Positions 47,220-56,639 of a stretch of 64,000 bases of DNA are shown one piece after another (the stretch's first letter is position 1; each line of letters starts with the position of its first letter). The stretch is from Palaemon carinicauda (lineage: Eukaryota; Arthropoda; Malacostraca; Decapoda; Palaemonidae): assembly GCF_036898095.1 (NCBI RefSeq), contig NC_090729.1, forward strand, positions 69,901,360 through 69,965,359, written 5' to 3'. Below the pieces are notes generated by a model, which ran no database searches, had not been told where the DNA came from, and saw only the letters and a program-made list of their open reading frames with translations. The translations under genes were made by a program, and so were the position numbers.

Positions 47220-48514
47220 AGACTGGTATACCTAGGCATGATTATAGACACCATTCTCCACAAAGCCTTCCCATCAGACGACAGGATAGAAGGCTGAGGA
47301 AGGTTGTAAGACCTTTACTCAGACGAGAAGAACTTCCAGCCCAATCATGGTTACGTCTCCTCGGTCACTTTTCATCGCTAGCCCGTCTAGTTCCCAATGG
47401 TCGCCTCGGGATGAGATCCCTCCAGTGGCAACTCCAGTCCCGGTGGAATCAAGCTTACGACTCCCCGGATATCCAGATCCCTATGGGACCTGCGGAACTG
47501 ACGGATCTCCAGTGGTGGGTGGCAGACGAGAACCTACGAAAAGGAGTGGATCTTCTCGTCCTCCCCCCGAATTTGATGCTGTTTTCGGACGCTTCAAGAA
47601 AAGGGTGGGGAGGGCCCCACGGGCTGCACCACACAACCTCAGGCCTGTGGTCAGAGTCAGGAAAGTACCTCCACATAAATCTCCTAGAGATGAAGGCCGC
47701 CTTTCTGGCCCTTCAACAGTTCCAACAGTACCTGGCAAGTCACTCTGTGGTGGTGATGAGCGACAACACCACAGTAGTGGCCTACATCAACAAACAAGGA
47801 GGTACTTTTTTGCAACATCTATCCCATCTAGCAGTAGAGATACTGATATTGGCCGAAATCCACTTGATACCACTATCGGCACGCTTCATTCCGGGCAAAA
47901 GGAACGTGCTCGCCGACAACCTGAGCAGATCATCTCAGATAGTGAGTACCGAGTGGTCTTTGGATCATCTAGTAGCCAACAAAGTCCTGACTTTGTGGGG
48001 TTCTCCGACTATGGACCTCTTTGCAACGGCCCTGAACTTTAGGCTCCCGCTGTACTGTTCCCCAGTCCCAGACCCCAAGGCGCTCTGGCAAGATGCTTTC
48101 CAAAAATGGTGGGACAATATCGACGTTTACGCCTTTCCCCCGTTCTTTCTGATGAGGATGGTAATCAACAAGACCAGAACATCAGTCAATCTTTCAATTA
48201 CCCTCATAGCTCTGCTGTGGCATCACGCAGAATGGTTCCCGGACCTTCTACAACTCCTAACGGAGCCACGAAGAGAACTCCCTCCACGACACAATCTACT
48301 CATACAACCACATGCAAACATCTTCCACAAAGCCGTAGGTTCACTACGGCTTCACGCCTGGAGACTATCCAACATCTCCTGTCTGAGAGAGGATTTCGCA
48401 ACAAGTTGCGATCAGGATGTCTGGACACCTGCAAAAGTCTTCAGTAGCAGTCTACCAGGCAAAGTGGAAAGTCTTCTTTGGTTGGTGTCGGGGAAGGGGT
48501 ATCTCTCCACTTGA
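47220..48514 (+). pseudogene. RT thumb, RNase H and start of recombinase of DIRS E
   Basis: An uninterrupted frame to 48514. LMLFSDASRKGWGGPHGL (first Asp), LLEMKAAFLALQQF (Glu), VVMSDNTTVVAYINKQGGT (second Asp) and RNVLADNLSRSSQI (last Asp) complete the RNase H site. The connector LWGSPTMDLFATALNFRLPL and DVYAFPPFFLM follows. The recombinase then starts but slips frame near 48410-48510, and it continues in the frame beginning at 48417. Confidence 0.85.
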
Positions 48515-49400
48515 TGCCACTATTCCAACAATAGCGGAGTTCCTCGTGTATTTGGGTGAAAAAATGCGCCTTTCAGTCTCGGCAGTGAAAGGCTATCGTT
48601 CAGCCTTATGTCTCGCCTTCAGGCTGAAAGGAATGAACATTTCTTCATCGGTAGAACTTTCTCTACTCATACGTAGTTATGAACTTACCTGCCCTCAGTC
48701 GGAAGTGAGACCTCCCCCATGGAACGTGGTTCGAGTTCTCAGGTCTCTTAAGAAACCTCCCTACGAACCATTACGCCAGGTATCAGATCGCCACCTAATC
48801 TGGAAGACGGTATTCCTGCTAGCCTTGGCCTCGGCCAAGCGAGTCACCAAACTTCATGGTCTCTCGTATGACATTGCTCATTCAAGGGGATGGGGGAAGG
48901 TAACGTTCAGCTTCGTCCCTGAGTTTATTGCTAAGACTCAGAATCCAGGAGTAGCGGATCCTCGATTCGACTCCTTCCGGATTTGTAGTCTCCGTACTTT
49001 AATAGATGACCCAGACTATCTCTTACTATGCCCAGTAAGGAGCTTGAGGCTGTACCTCAAAAAACAGCCGCTGCCCGTCCTCGTGTGCCAGCACTATTCG
49101 TCAGCACAGGAAGGACTAAGAGGAGGGTCACCAAGAACACCATATCTACATGGATTTCCAGGGTCATTGACCTGGTTCTGAATCCAGACCCTCCTCCGTC
49201 ACGTTGCCCCAGAGCACATGATGTCAGGGTCATAGGTACGTCCCTGGCCTTCAAAAGAAATTTTTCAGTGACGCAGGTTCTTTAAACTGGGGTGTGGAAA
49301 CGTCAAACAACGTTCACATCCCAGTACCTGCAAGACGTGACCCACAGGAGACTCGATACGTTCTCTATCGGTCCTGTGGTGGCTGCACAACAGCTGGTTT
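48417..49400 (+). pseudogene. Tyrosine recombinase of DIRS E
   Basis: 48417-49181 covers the core-binding domain (SSVAVYQAKWKVFFGWCRGR, TIAEFLVYLGEKMRLSVSAV) and the first catalytic Arg in ASAKRVTKLHGLSYD. A frameshift near 49075 moves to the frame 49028-49285, with RAHDVRVIGTSLAFKRN (HxxR). A TAA at 49283-49285 replaces a Gln codon of G. After it GVWKRQTTFTSQYLQDV (Trp, Tyr) and SIGPVVAAQQLV complete the domain. One frameshift and one stop inactivate it. Confidence 0.87.
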
Positions 49401-49926
49401 AAAACCTCAAGCTCCTTATTGGACAAGTAGCAGAAGGTTGAGGGCATTGTTACCCAGTTTTAGTCTGCATGAATGGAAAGGTTTGACTGGCCCTTATTCT
49501 TTTCTTCATCATCCCCTCTCTTGGGGAAAGCAGCATCCTGGGTTCTCTGTATAGCTGACTTCAAACCACTGCAGGTAAACCATGCACCCTTGTGGTCCTA
49601 GTATTAAGATTAATACTGTTACGTCCCCCATACCCTGACGAGGTGGTATTGGGAAAGTCCTATTCTACAAGTTTCCATCTAAAGAACTTCAAAACAACTT
49701 TCTAGGACTAGTCACACTTCTTCATACCTTCACACACAGCTTGCGTAGGCCGCAGACCTTGCATAGCAAGGTTCTAGCAAGGTGCAGGGACTCCTTATTT
49801 CTTGGGTGCTTACACACTCAAATAAGGAGTCCCCGGGCAAAGCCAAAAGCCAGACTGGCTGGGACGTCCACCCTTCTTAATGGGTGAGTCACCCTATTAA
49901 ATAGCGTGGTTTGTATTCTAATTACA
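49401..49926 (+). other. 3' untranslated region of DIRS E
   Basis: Non-coding and about as long as in D, with high similarity to 43271-43756. Confidence 0.75.
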
Positions 49927-50245
49927 GAACAAATGACAAATTCGTAGATAATTTGTATTTTTCCTAACTATACAAACTTTAGCTATTTAACTAAACTTGC
50001 CCGCCAACCCTATCCCCCTTGAAGTCCTACCTCCAAGCAAAGTGAGCTCAAGCACAGGTGTGTGAGAGAAGGGGGGGGGGGTTAGCAAGCTACCCTTCCC
50101 TAGTCCCGGTAACTAGCGGTGTAGGTAGTACACCCTCGTTGAAAATTAATGGCTCGTCATTTCAGCTACGCCGAAAGTAATACCCCTATTAAATAGCTAA
50201 GGTTTGTATAGTTAGGAAAAATACAAATTACCTACGAATTTGTCA
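49927..50245 (+). repeat. Right inverted terminal repeat of DIRS E
   Basis: Matches D's right ITR and, inverted, the left ITRs of G and H. It ends GAATTTGTCA followed by a T-run into which F inserted. Confidence 0.87.
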
Positions 50246-50256
50246 TTTTATTAATA

Positions 50257-50412
50257 GAACTTACCTGGCAGTTATATATACATAGCTAATTATCTCTATT
50301 TCGGCAGAATTTTTCTAAAACTAGGCAACCGCCTTGTGGTGGTTGGGTGGTAACACCCGTTAAAGGGTGGTAGGAGGAATCATTCCCGTTTTCTGTTCTT
50401 CAGTTCATCTCT
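50257..50412 (+). repeat. Left inverted terminal repeat of DIRS F
   Basis: Starts GAACTTACCTGGCAGTTATA and runs to about GTTCTTCAGTTCATCT. Its inverted copy is at 56640-56800. Confidence 0.93.
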
Positions 50413-50569
50413 GCCGGCCGGATCGACAACACGTTGGTCCGTCATTAAGAGTTTTTCTTCGCTTTCCCTGCTCGGTGTACCAGTCTGCTTTTTTGGTGAA
50501 GTACTCTGATTTGGGGTTTTGGCGATCGTTGTATTTTGTTTTCTCTTAGCTTTTTTGCTGTTTTTCATT

Positions 50570-53185
50570 ATGAGTGAAAAGAGTCATTACCGTATCTGTG
50601 CGAATGAGGAATGTAAGGTGAGACTACCGAAAATGGCGGTAGACCCTCACACCGTTTGTTCTAATTGTAGGGGTTTTGTTTGTGCCCTTGATAATAGGTG
50701 CGGGGAATGTAAGGTTTTGGATGAGAAAGATTGGTTAATTATGAAGCGCTATGTGCGTAAGCTAGAGCTCGATAGAGTTAGGAGAGCTTCTAGGTCTAAG
50801 TCTAAGTCTGTTAGTGGTAAGGAAGACGAACTTAGCGTAGATTTATCTATTGATCCTATTATTGATTCCTCTTTGGAAGTTGATCCTTCCCTTGAGGTAG
50901 TAACTCCTGCACCTCCTACAGGTTCCGTATCTACGGATGACCCTCGGTACGCTAGCCTGGCGGCCGAGTTGAAGGCCATTAAAGAACAACTGGAGGCGTT
51001 TAAAGGTAAGGAAAGTGAAAGTGCTTGTGTTAGTGCAGTGGAGGTGGCGACTGACCGAATCTGTCATACCCCTAGACCTCTACCAAGCTCCCAGGACCAA
51101 GGGAGAAGGTACGTCGATGACCGAAAGGGGGTGAGAGGTACGTACCCTCGGTCAGCCGTCGCCTCAGACAGTCCTGTTGTCAATTCCCAGGCTGCTCTTG
51201 ACCGTTACGGGAAAGACGTGTCGGATGTGATGTTTTCTTCTCCGAATTCGTCCAGACGTAAATGGAAGTTTGAAGCTTCAAGACCTACTAAGAGGAGATG
51301 GAACCGCGACGAACGGTCTCGTTCTTTCTCTCCCGGTTCTAGCAGTTATGAACCTTGTCCGTCGGAGGATGATTTCGACTCCGTGCCTGTGAAAAGGGCG
51401 AAGCCTGCTGCCGAAGATCCTCCCCTTTCTACGAGTGTTATTCGTCAGCCCCCCCCTTCGGGGCCGCAATACCCAGTTGATGTTGCTAAATCCTTTATGT
51501 CTGTCATGCAGGAACAACTTTTGACTTTAGTACAAGCCTTTAGCCGCCCTCACGCCCAGTCTGACAGACGTAAAGACGACTCGTTGCCGATTAAAAAGTC
51601 TGCTTCTAAGAGAGAACGGAGTTCTTCTTTAAAGAAAACTTCTCCCTCTCTACGCCAGGATGAGGAATGTGTGCTTTCGCCAGGCGATACTTCTTCGCGA
51701 TACCAGGGCGATACGTTTTCTCGTTCTCGATACCGGGACGATACCTTATCGAACGATGCTGCTTCTCGTTCTCGATGCCAAGACGATACCGCCTCCCGTT
51801 CACGTTACCAGCACGATACCTCCTCTCGTTCGCTTCGCCACGACGATACCTCCTCTCGTTCGCCTCGCCATGACGATACCTCCTCTCGTTCACAACGCCA
51901 CGACGATACCGACCCTAGTTCTCGACGTCACGACGATACCGCCTCTCGTTCACGACGCCACGACGATACCGCCTCTCATTCTCGCCGCCACGACGATACC
52001 GCCTCTCGCTCTCGACGTCAGAACGACTCTGCCTCTCGTTCTCGGTCCCAGGGCGATACCACCCTGCCTCTTCGGGACGATACTGCCTCTCGTCCCAAGG
52101 ATTCTTCTAGCGCTGGACTCCAGGATGCAACCCGTCTTTTGCAGGATGATGCCTTTGATTTGCCCTTGTCGGGTTCTAGTGTTCCTTCTTCTCTTTCGAA
52201 GGATATTGCAGATGTGGATCAGGACCTCGAGGATGTTTCTGATGACGATGATAATCCTGCCGACGCTGTGGGAGATTACAAAGTTCTCTCTCGCTCCCTT
52301 CTTGAACTTTTTGGAGAGGAATTCCAACCTGCTGCCCCTCAATCTCCTCAGTCCCAATTTAACAGAAAGAAGGCCAAGAAACAGTCGGCCTTCATCAAGA
52401 TGAAGCTGTCTATCTCCGCAAAGAAGGCTCTCACGAAGATTGATGACTGGATGATGGAGCGGAGACAAACAGTTAAGACTTCCTTCTCGTTTCCACCAGC
52501 TCGTCTTGCTTCAAGAGCGGGTATGTGGTATGCAACTGGAGAACCTTTGGGTCTGGGAGTGCCTTCCTCCTCCAAGGGTGACTTCTCTGGTTTAGTGGAC
52601 TCTGCTAGAAGGCATGCTCTCAACTCAGCCAAGGTCATGTGGTCGATGTCGGAGCTGGATCATCTCGTCAAAGGTATTTTTAGAGCCTTTGAGGTTTTTA
52701 GTTTCCTAGACTGGTCGCTTGGGACTCTCGCAAGGAAAACTGAACAGATGGAAGGATCTAGGGACCTTACCAGTATTATGTCCTGTATGGATAAGGCCCT
52801 CAGAGATGGGGCGAATGAGTTGGCTGCTCTGTTCTCAGCTGGGGTCCTAAAGAAGAGAGCTCTGCTTTGCTCTTTTGCTTCTAGGTCTTTTACCAATGCA
52901 CAAAAGTCTGAGCTTCTTTACGCCCCCCTCTCTCAACATCTTTTTCCCGAGTCCCTGGTTAATGACATTACGCTTTCGCTGGCCCAAAAAGCCACCCAAG
53001 ACCTTTTATCTCGTTCTGCTCGTAAGCCCTTGGCAGCCCCTCCTCCTTCGAAACGGGAGGAAAGGAGATTCCAGCAGCCCTTTCGGGGCAGGACTACTTC
53101 TTCAAGACCAGATTTTAGAGGGAGAAGGCAAGAATCAGGACCAAGATCTACCAGGGGTTCTTTCAGACCTCGCTCCAGAAAATGA
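50570..53185 (+). CDS. Gag-like ORF1 protein of DIRS F
   Basis: The frame is open from an ATG at 50519, but ATG 50570 is a more natural start because the conserved region follows at once, giving about 871 residues. The N-terminus is Cys-rich: Cys 10, 15, 30, 33, 38, 44 and 47, with DPHTVCSNCRG and CGEC, a plausible metal-binding module shared with G. A basic helix (RYVRKLELDRVRRASRSKSK) follows. Nucleotides 51690-52095 encode a tandem 10-residue repeat close to SRSRRHDDTA, an RS-like domain. An acidic stretch (DVSDDDDNPAD) precedes a conserved C-terminal domain (MWSMSELDHLVKGIFRAFEV, ALRDGANELAALFSAGVLKK) and a basic Arg/Gly-rich tail. By position it is Gag-like; nucleocapsid function is inferred. 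Confidence 0.9.
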   Translation: MSEKSHYRICANEECKVRLPKMAVDPHTVCSNCRGFVCALDNRCGECKVLDEKDWLIMKRYVRKLELDRVRRASRSKSKSVSGKEDELSVDLSIDPIIDSSLEVDPSLEVVTPAPPTGSVSTDDPRYASLAAELKAIKEQLEAFKGKESESACVSAVEVATDRICHTPRPLPSSQDQGRRYVDDRKGVRGTYPRSAVASDSPVVNSQAALDRYGKDVSDVMFSSPNSSRRKWKFEASRPTKRRWNRDERSRSFSPGSSSYEPCPSEDDFDSVPVKRAKPAAEDPPLSTSVIRQPPPSGPQYPVDVAKSFMSVMQEQLLTLVQAFSRPHAQSDRRKDDSLPIKKSASKRERSSSLKKTSPSLRQDEECVLSPGDTSSRYQGDTFSRSRYRDDTLSNDAASRSRCQDDTASRSRYQHDTSSRSLRHDDTSSRSPRHDDTSSRSQRHDDTDPSSRRHDDTASRSRRHDDTASHSRRHDDTASRSRRQNDSASRSRSQGDTTLPLRDDTASRPKDSSSAGLQDATRLLQDDAFDLPLSGSSVPSSLSKDIADVDQDLEDVSDDDDNPADAVGDYKVLSRSLLELFGEEFQPAAPQSPQSQFNRKKAKKQSAFIKMKLSISAKKALTKIDDWMMERRQTVKTSFSFPPARLASRAGMWYATGEPLGLGVPSSSKGDFSGLVDSARRHALNSAKVMWSMSELDHLVKGIFRAFEVFSFLDWSLGTLARKTEQMEGSRDLTSIMSCMDKALRDGANELAALFSAGVLKKRALLCSFASRSFTNAQKSELLYAPLSQHLFPESLVNDITLSLAQKATQDLLSRSARKPLAAPPPSKREERRFQQPFRGRTTSSRPDFRGRRQESGPRSTRGSFRPRSRK
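51690..52095 (+). repeat. 30-bp coding tandem repeat (RS-like domain of ORF1)
   Basis: About 13 diverged copies of a 30-nt unit, for example CACGACGATACCGCCTCTCG. The period is a multiple of 3, so the reading frame is preserved and yields alternating Ser-Arg dipeptides and His-Asp-Asp-Thr blocks. Confidence 0.92.
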
Positions 53186-56144
53186 AGTTCGTCTCCTCCA
53201 GACAGTAGGCGCAAGACTGTCAGGTTTTTGGCAGTCTTGGAAGAGGAGAGGGGCGGACACCTGGTCCCTCTCAGTCATCAAGGAAGGATACAAGATCCCC
53301 TTTCTGAAAAAACCTCCTCTCGCAGATGCTCCGCTGGCCTTAGTAGCCCGGTACTCAGATCCGGGGAAACAGAAGGCCCTAGTAGACCTTGTCAACCAAA
53401 TGCTAGACAAGGGGGCGATAGAACCGGTTCGAGATCTATCCTCCCCAGGCTTTTACAATCGCCTGTTTCTGGTCCCCAAGAACTCGGGCGGATGGAGACC
53501 CATCCTGGATGTCAGCGCTCTCAACGTATTTGTGGAGAAGACAAAGTTCTCCATGGAGACGACTCAGTCGGTGCTGGCGTCAGTACGTCTAGGGGACTGG
53601 ATGGTGTCCCTCGACTTGCAGGACGCATATTTCCATGTCCCCATCCATCCGACTTCGAGGAAGTACCTGAGATTTGTAATGCAGGGCAAGTGCTTCCAAT
53701 TAAGAGCTCTTTGCTTTGGTCTCAGCACGGCTCCTCAAGTCTTCACCAGGGTAATGGCGAATGTGTCAGGTTGGCTGCATCAGGAGGGGATAAGGATATC
53801 CTTCTATCTGGACGATTGGCTGATTCGTTCACGATCGAGGGAGAAATGTCTGGAGGATTTACGGAAGACTTTTATGATGGCTCAAGATCTAGGCCTGGTC
53901 TTCAACAGGGAGAAGTCTCAGATCAGACCGAATCAGACTATTCTCTATTTGGGGATAGTTCTGAATTCAGTTCTTTTTCGGGCTTCTCCCTCTCAGGAAA
54001 GACAGACCAAGTGTCTCGTAAAAGTCAGAACTTTCCTGGACAAGAAGAGATGCACAGCGAAGGAGTGGATGAGTTTGCTGGGGACTCTATCCTCCCTCGA
54101 ACAGTTTGTCTCTCTGGGGAGACTCCACCTAAGGCCTCTTCAGCACTTTCTTTCGAAGACGTGGAACAGAAAGATGCAGGAAGACTCCTTTTCCTTCCCC
54201 ATTCCAATAGAAGTCAAGACTCTTCTGAAGTGGTGGCTGGACCCAACCTTGTTAGGGGAAGGGATCTCCTTACACAAGAAGAACCCAGACCTAGTGTTGT
54301 TTTCAGACGCATCAGAGTCAGGCTGGGGGGCAACTCTAGGAAGCAAGGAGGTCTCAGGCTATTGGGAACGAATTCAGCTGGGATGGCACATCAACAACAA
54401 GGAGCTGATGGCCATTTTTCTGGGGCTAAAGGCCTTCAAGGACTTGGTGTCTGGGAAGATTGTGGAGGTCAACTCAGACAACACCACAGCTCTTGCTTAC
54501 ATCAGGAAGCAAGGAGGGACTCACTCTCTGTCTCTGTTCGAGACAGCAAGAGAGCTCCTTCTTTGGGCGAAGGAGAACAGGATAAACCTGCTGACGAGGT
54601 TTGTTCAGGGACAGAAGAATGTGAGGGCGGACATGCTCAGCAGGAAAGGGCAGGTCCTTCCCACAGAATGGATCCTCAACCAACAGGTCTGTCAGAGTCT
54701 CTGGAGGCTGTGGGGGAGACCCCTCATCGATCTTTTCGCCTCCAACTTATCCAAGAGGATCCCCATCTATTGCTCCCTAGTTCCGGACAGAGAGGCAATA
54801 GCAGTAGACGCCTTTTTGATGGATTGGACGGGGATGGACACTTATGCTTTTCCCCCCGTTCAAGATCATCAATCTGGTAGTCAGGAAATTCGCCCTCCTC
54901 GATTCGGGACGGATGATCCTGATAGCTCCGTTCTGGCCGATGAGGGAATGGTTCACGGAGGTGGTGGACTTGTTGATGGACTTTCCAAGAAGCCTCCCTG
55001 CAAGTCCAAATCTGCTCAGACAACCCCACTTCGAGAGATATCATCAAAACCCCCTCGCTCTCAATCTGACTGCCTTCAGACTATCGAGAAGCTCGTCAGA
55101 TCGAGAGGCTTTTCAGCGCAAGCTGCGAAAGCTATCGCCAGAGCGAGGAGGGTCTCTTCGCAGAGGGTCTACCAGTCCAAGTGGGAGACTTTAAGGGCTT
55201 GGTGTAGGAAGCACAAGATTTCCTCATCCACTACCTCTGTGAGCCAGATTGCGGATTTCTTGTTGTACCTCAGACAGGACGCTAAGCTAGCTGTGTCCAC
55301 TATCAAAGGGTACAAAAGTATGCTCTCTTCCGTCTGTCGGCATAGAGGCTTGGACTTGTCTCGCGATAAGGACTTACATGACCTCTTGAAGTCTTTTGAG
55401 ACGACCAAGCAGACCCAGTTAAAGCCCCCTTCTTGGAACCTTGATGTGGTTCTTAAATTTCTGTGCACCAAGAGATTTGAGCCCATCTCACAGGCTCCCC
55501 TTAGGGAGGTTACCAAGAAGACCCTCTTTCTTTTGGCCTTAGCAACAGCTAAAAGAGTTAGTGAAGTCCATGCAATTGAAAAACAGGTAGGCTTCAATCT
55601 GAATGGGGCAGTTTGTGCCTTGAGATTAGACTTTCTCGCTAAGAACGAGAACCCTTCTAAGCCCTGGCCGAGGACCTTTGAGGTTCCTAACTTGACCAAC
55701 CTAGTGGGTCAAGAGCAAGAGAGGCTGCTCTGTCCAGTACGAGCCCTCAAGACCTACTTGTCTCGCACGAAAAGTGTGAGAGGCTCTTCTAGCTCCCTGT
55801 GGTGTTCTGTGAAAGATCCTCAAAAGCCCCTTTCCAAGAACGCTTTGTCCTTTTTCCTGAGGGAAGTGATAAGAGAAGCGCATCTCTTGTGTGAGGAGGA
55901 ACACTTCGGACGTTTAAAAGTGCAAGCTCACGAAGTGAGGGCCATTGCGACCTCGCTTGCTTACCGCAAGAACATGTCGCTCCGTCAAATTATGGATGCG
56001 ACATTCTGGAGGAGCAACTCTGTGTTCGCCTCTCATTACCTCAGAGAGGTGAGGGTGGATTATGAGAAATGTTATACCTTGGAACCATACGTAGCTACGG
56101 CTTCTGTATTAGGCAAAGGAGTTACTACCTCCCCTCAACCTTAG
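52875..56144 (+). CDS. RT-RNase H-tyrosine recombinase polyprotein (ORF2) of DIRS F
   Basis: An uninterrupted 1089-codon frame overlapping ORF1 by 311 nt in another frame. Recognisable sequence begins near residue 100, so the first part is probably untranslated shadow and expression may need frameshifting or reinitiation near 53160-53185. RT: motif A SLDLQDAYFHVPIHP (Asp 247) and FYLDDWLI (Asp 313, Asp 314). RNase H: FSDASESGWGATL (Asp 478), NNKELMAIF (Glu 510), NSDNTTALAYI (Asp 535), RADMLSRKG (Asp 586). Recombinase: core-binding VSQIADFLLYLRQDAKLAVS, then Arg 894 (TAKRVSEVH), His 1019 and Arg 1022 (AHEVRAIATS), Trp 1045 and Tyr 1055 (SNSVFASHYLREV). The Arg-to-Trp gap of 23 equals that in Cre. 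It copies the element RNA and integrates a circular product by recombination. Confidence 0.95.
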   Translation: MLLGLLPMHKSLSFFTPPSLNIFFPSPWLMTLRFRWPKKPPKTFYLVLLVSPWQPLLLRNGRKGDSSSPFGAGLLLQDQILEGEGKNQDQDLPGVLSDLAPENEVRLLQTVGARLSGFWQSWKRRGADTWSLSVIKEGYKIPFLKKPPLADAPLALVARYSDPGKQKALVDLVNQMLDKGAIEPVRDLSSPGFYNRLFLVPKNSGGWRPILDVSALNVFVEKTKFSMETTQSVLASVRLGDWMVSLDLQDAYFHVPIHPTSRKYLRFVMQGKCFQLRALCFGLSTAPQVFTRVMANVSGWLHQEGIRISFYLDDWLIRSRSREKCLEDLRKTFMMAQDLGLVFNREKSQIRPNQTILYLGIVLNSVLFRASPSQERQTKCLVKVRTFLDKKRCTAKEWMSLLGTLSSLEQFVSLGRLHLRPLQHFLSKTWNRKMQEDSFSFPIPIEVKTLLKWWLDPTLLGEGISLHKKNPDLVLFSDASESGWGATLGSKEVSGYWERIQLGWHINNKELMAIFLGLKAFKDLVSGKIVEVNSDNTTALAYIRKQGGTHSLSLFETARELLLWAKENRINLLTRFVQGQKNVRADMLSRKGQVLPTEWILNQQVCQSLWRLWGRPLIDLFASNLSKRIPIYCSLVPDREAIAVDAFLMDWTGMDTYAFPPVQDHQSGSQEIRPPRFGTDDPDSSVLADEGMVHGGGGLVDGLSKKPPCKSKSAQTTPLREISSKPPRSQSDCLQTIEKLVRSRGFSAQAAKAIARARRVSSQRVYQSKWETLRAWCRKHKISSSTTSVSQIADFLLYLRQDAKLAVSTIKGYKSMLSSVCRHRGLDLSRDKDLHDLLKSFETTKQTQLKPPSWNLDVVLKFLCTKRFEPISQAPLREVTKKTLFLLALATAKRVSEVHAIEKQVGFNLNGAVCALRLDFLAKNENPSKPWPRTFEVPNLTNLVGQEQERLLCPVRALKTYLSRTKSVRGSSSSLWCSVKDPQKPLSKNALSFFLREVIREAHLLCEEEHFGRLKVQAHEVRAIATSLAYRKNMSLRQIMDATFWRSNSVFASHYLREVRVDYEKCYTLEPYVATASVLGKGVTTSPQP

Positions 56145-56500
56145 TTTTGATTACTTGTGCATAGGTTGGTGTATTTTTATTGGTTGTCTGAGGACTTCGA
56201 CTTGTGTACAGTCACCTCAGTCTAGTTAGATAATTTTTATCTACTTTGCAAATGTTAGGTGGTTGGTTTGGTAAAGTTGCTGTTTTTTATTTTGGGCAAT
56301 AGGTAGTCCTGAAGTCTAGTCAGATTGTTGGTCTCACCCCGTTGACAGACTCGATTGAGTGTTTTCAGCACTGCAGGTCACATCCTGGCTGACACTCCTA
56401 AGGGAAAGCGACTCAAGAGGCAGGAACCTTTGAAGTCAGCTACCTTAGCAGGTAAGGAATCAAGGTGTTTATTTATCCTACAACTTTTTTGGTTGTTTTC
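56145..56500 (+). other. 3' untranslated region of DIRS F
   Basis: Between the recombinase stop and the internal complementary region. No coding signal. Confidence 0.75.
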
Positions 56501-56612
56501 CCTTCGAATGTATATATAACTGCCAGGTAAGTTCTATTCATAAAAATAGAGTTTTTATGATAAAACAAAGTTTTATGAATACTTACCTGGCAGTTATATA
56601 TACATTCGAAGG
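56501..56612 (+). repeat. Internal complementary region of DIRS F
   Basis: The first half, ending ATTCATAAAA (56542), is the reverse complement of F's left end. The second half, from TAGAGTTTTTATGATAAAAC, is the reverse complement of its right end. Together they form a near-palindrome bounded by CCTTCGAATGTATATATAAC and its complement. In DIRS models this region templates the circular junction. Confidence 0.92.
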
Positions 56613-56639
56613 CCCACCCACCTCCCCTCAGGAGACAGG

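Larger units (their letters stand above)
44064..50245 (+). mobile_element. DIRS-type retrotransposon E (lineage of G), 5'-truncated, nearly intact enzymes
   Basis: Starts within the Gag-like region immediately after D's right end; no left ITR is present. Gag, RT, RNase H and recombinase follow in order with only a few frame breaks. The 3' UTR and right ITR (49927-50245) are complete. F inserted in the T-run at its right end. Confidence 0.85.

Noticed and set aside
53228..54880. A 550-codon frame overlapping RT and RNase H of F, considered as a separate gene
   Set aside because: The RT/RNase H frame is clearly the conserved one, and this frame shows no domain. It is kept only as a low-interest finding.
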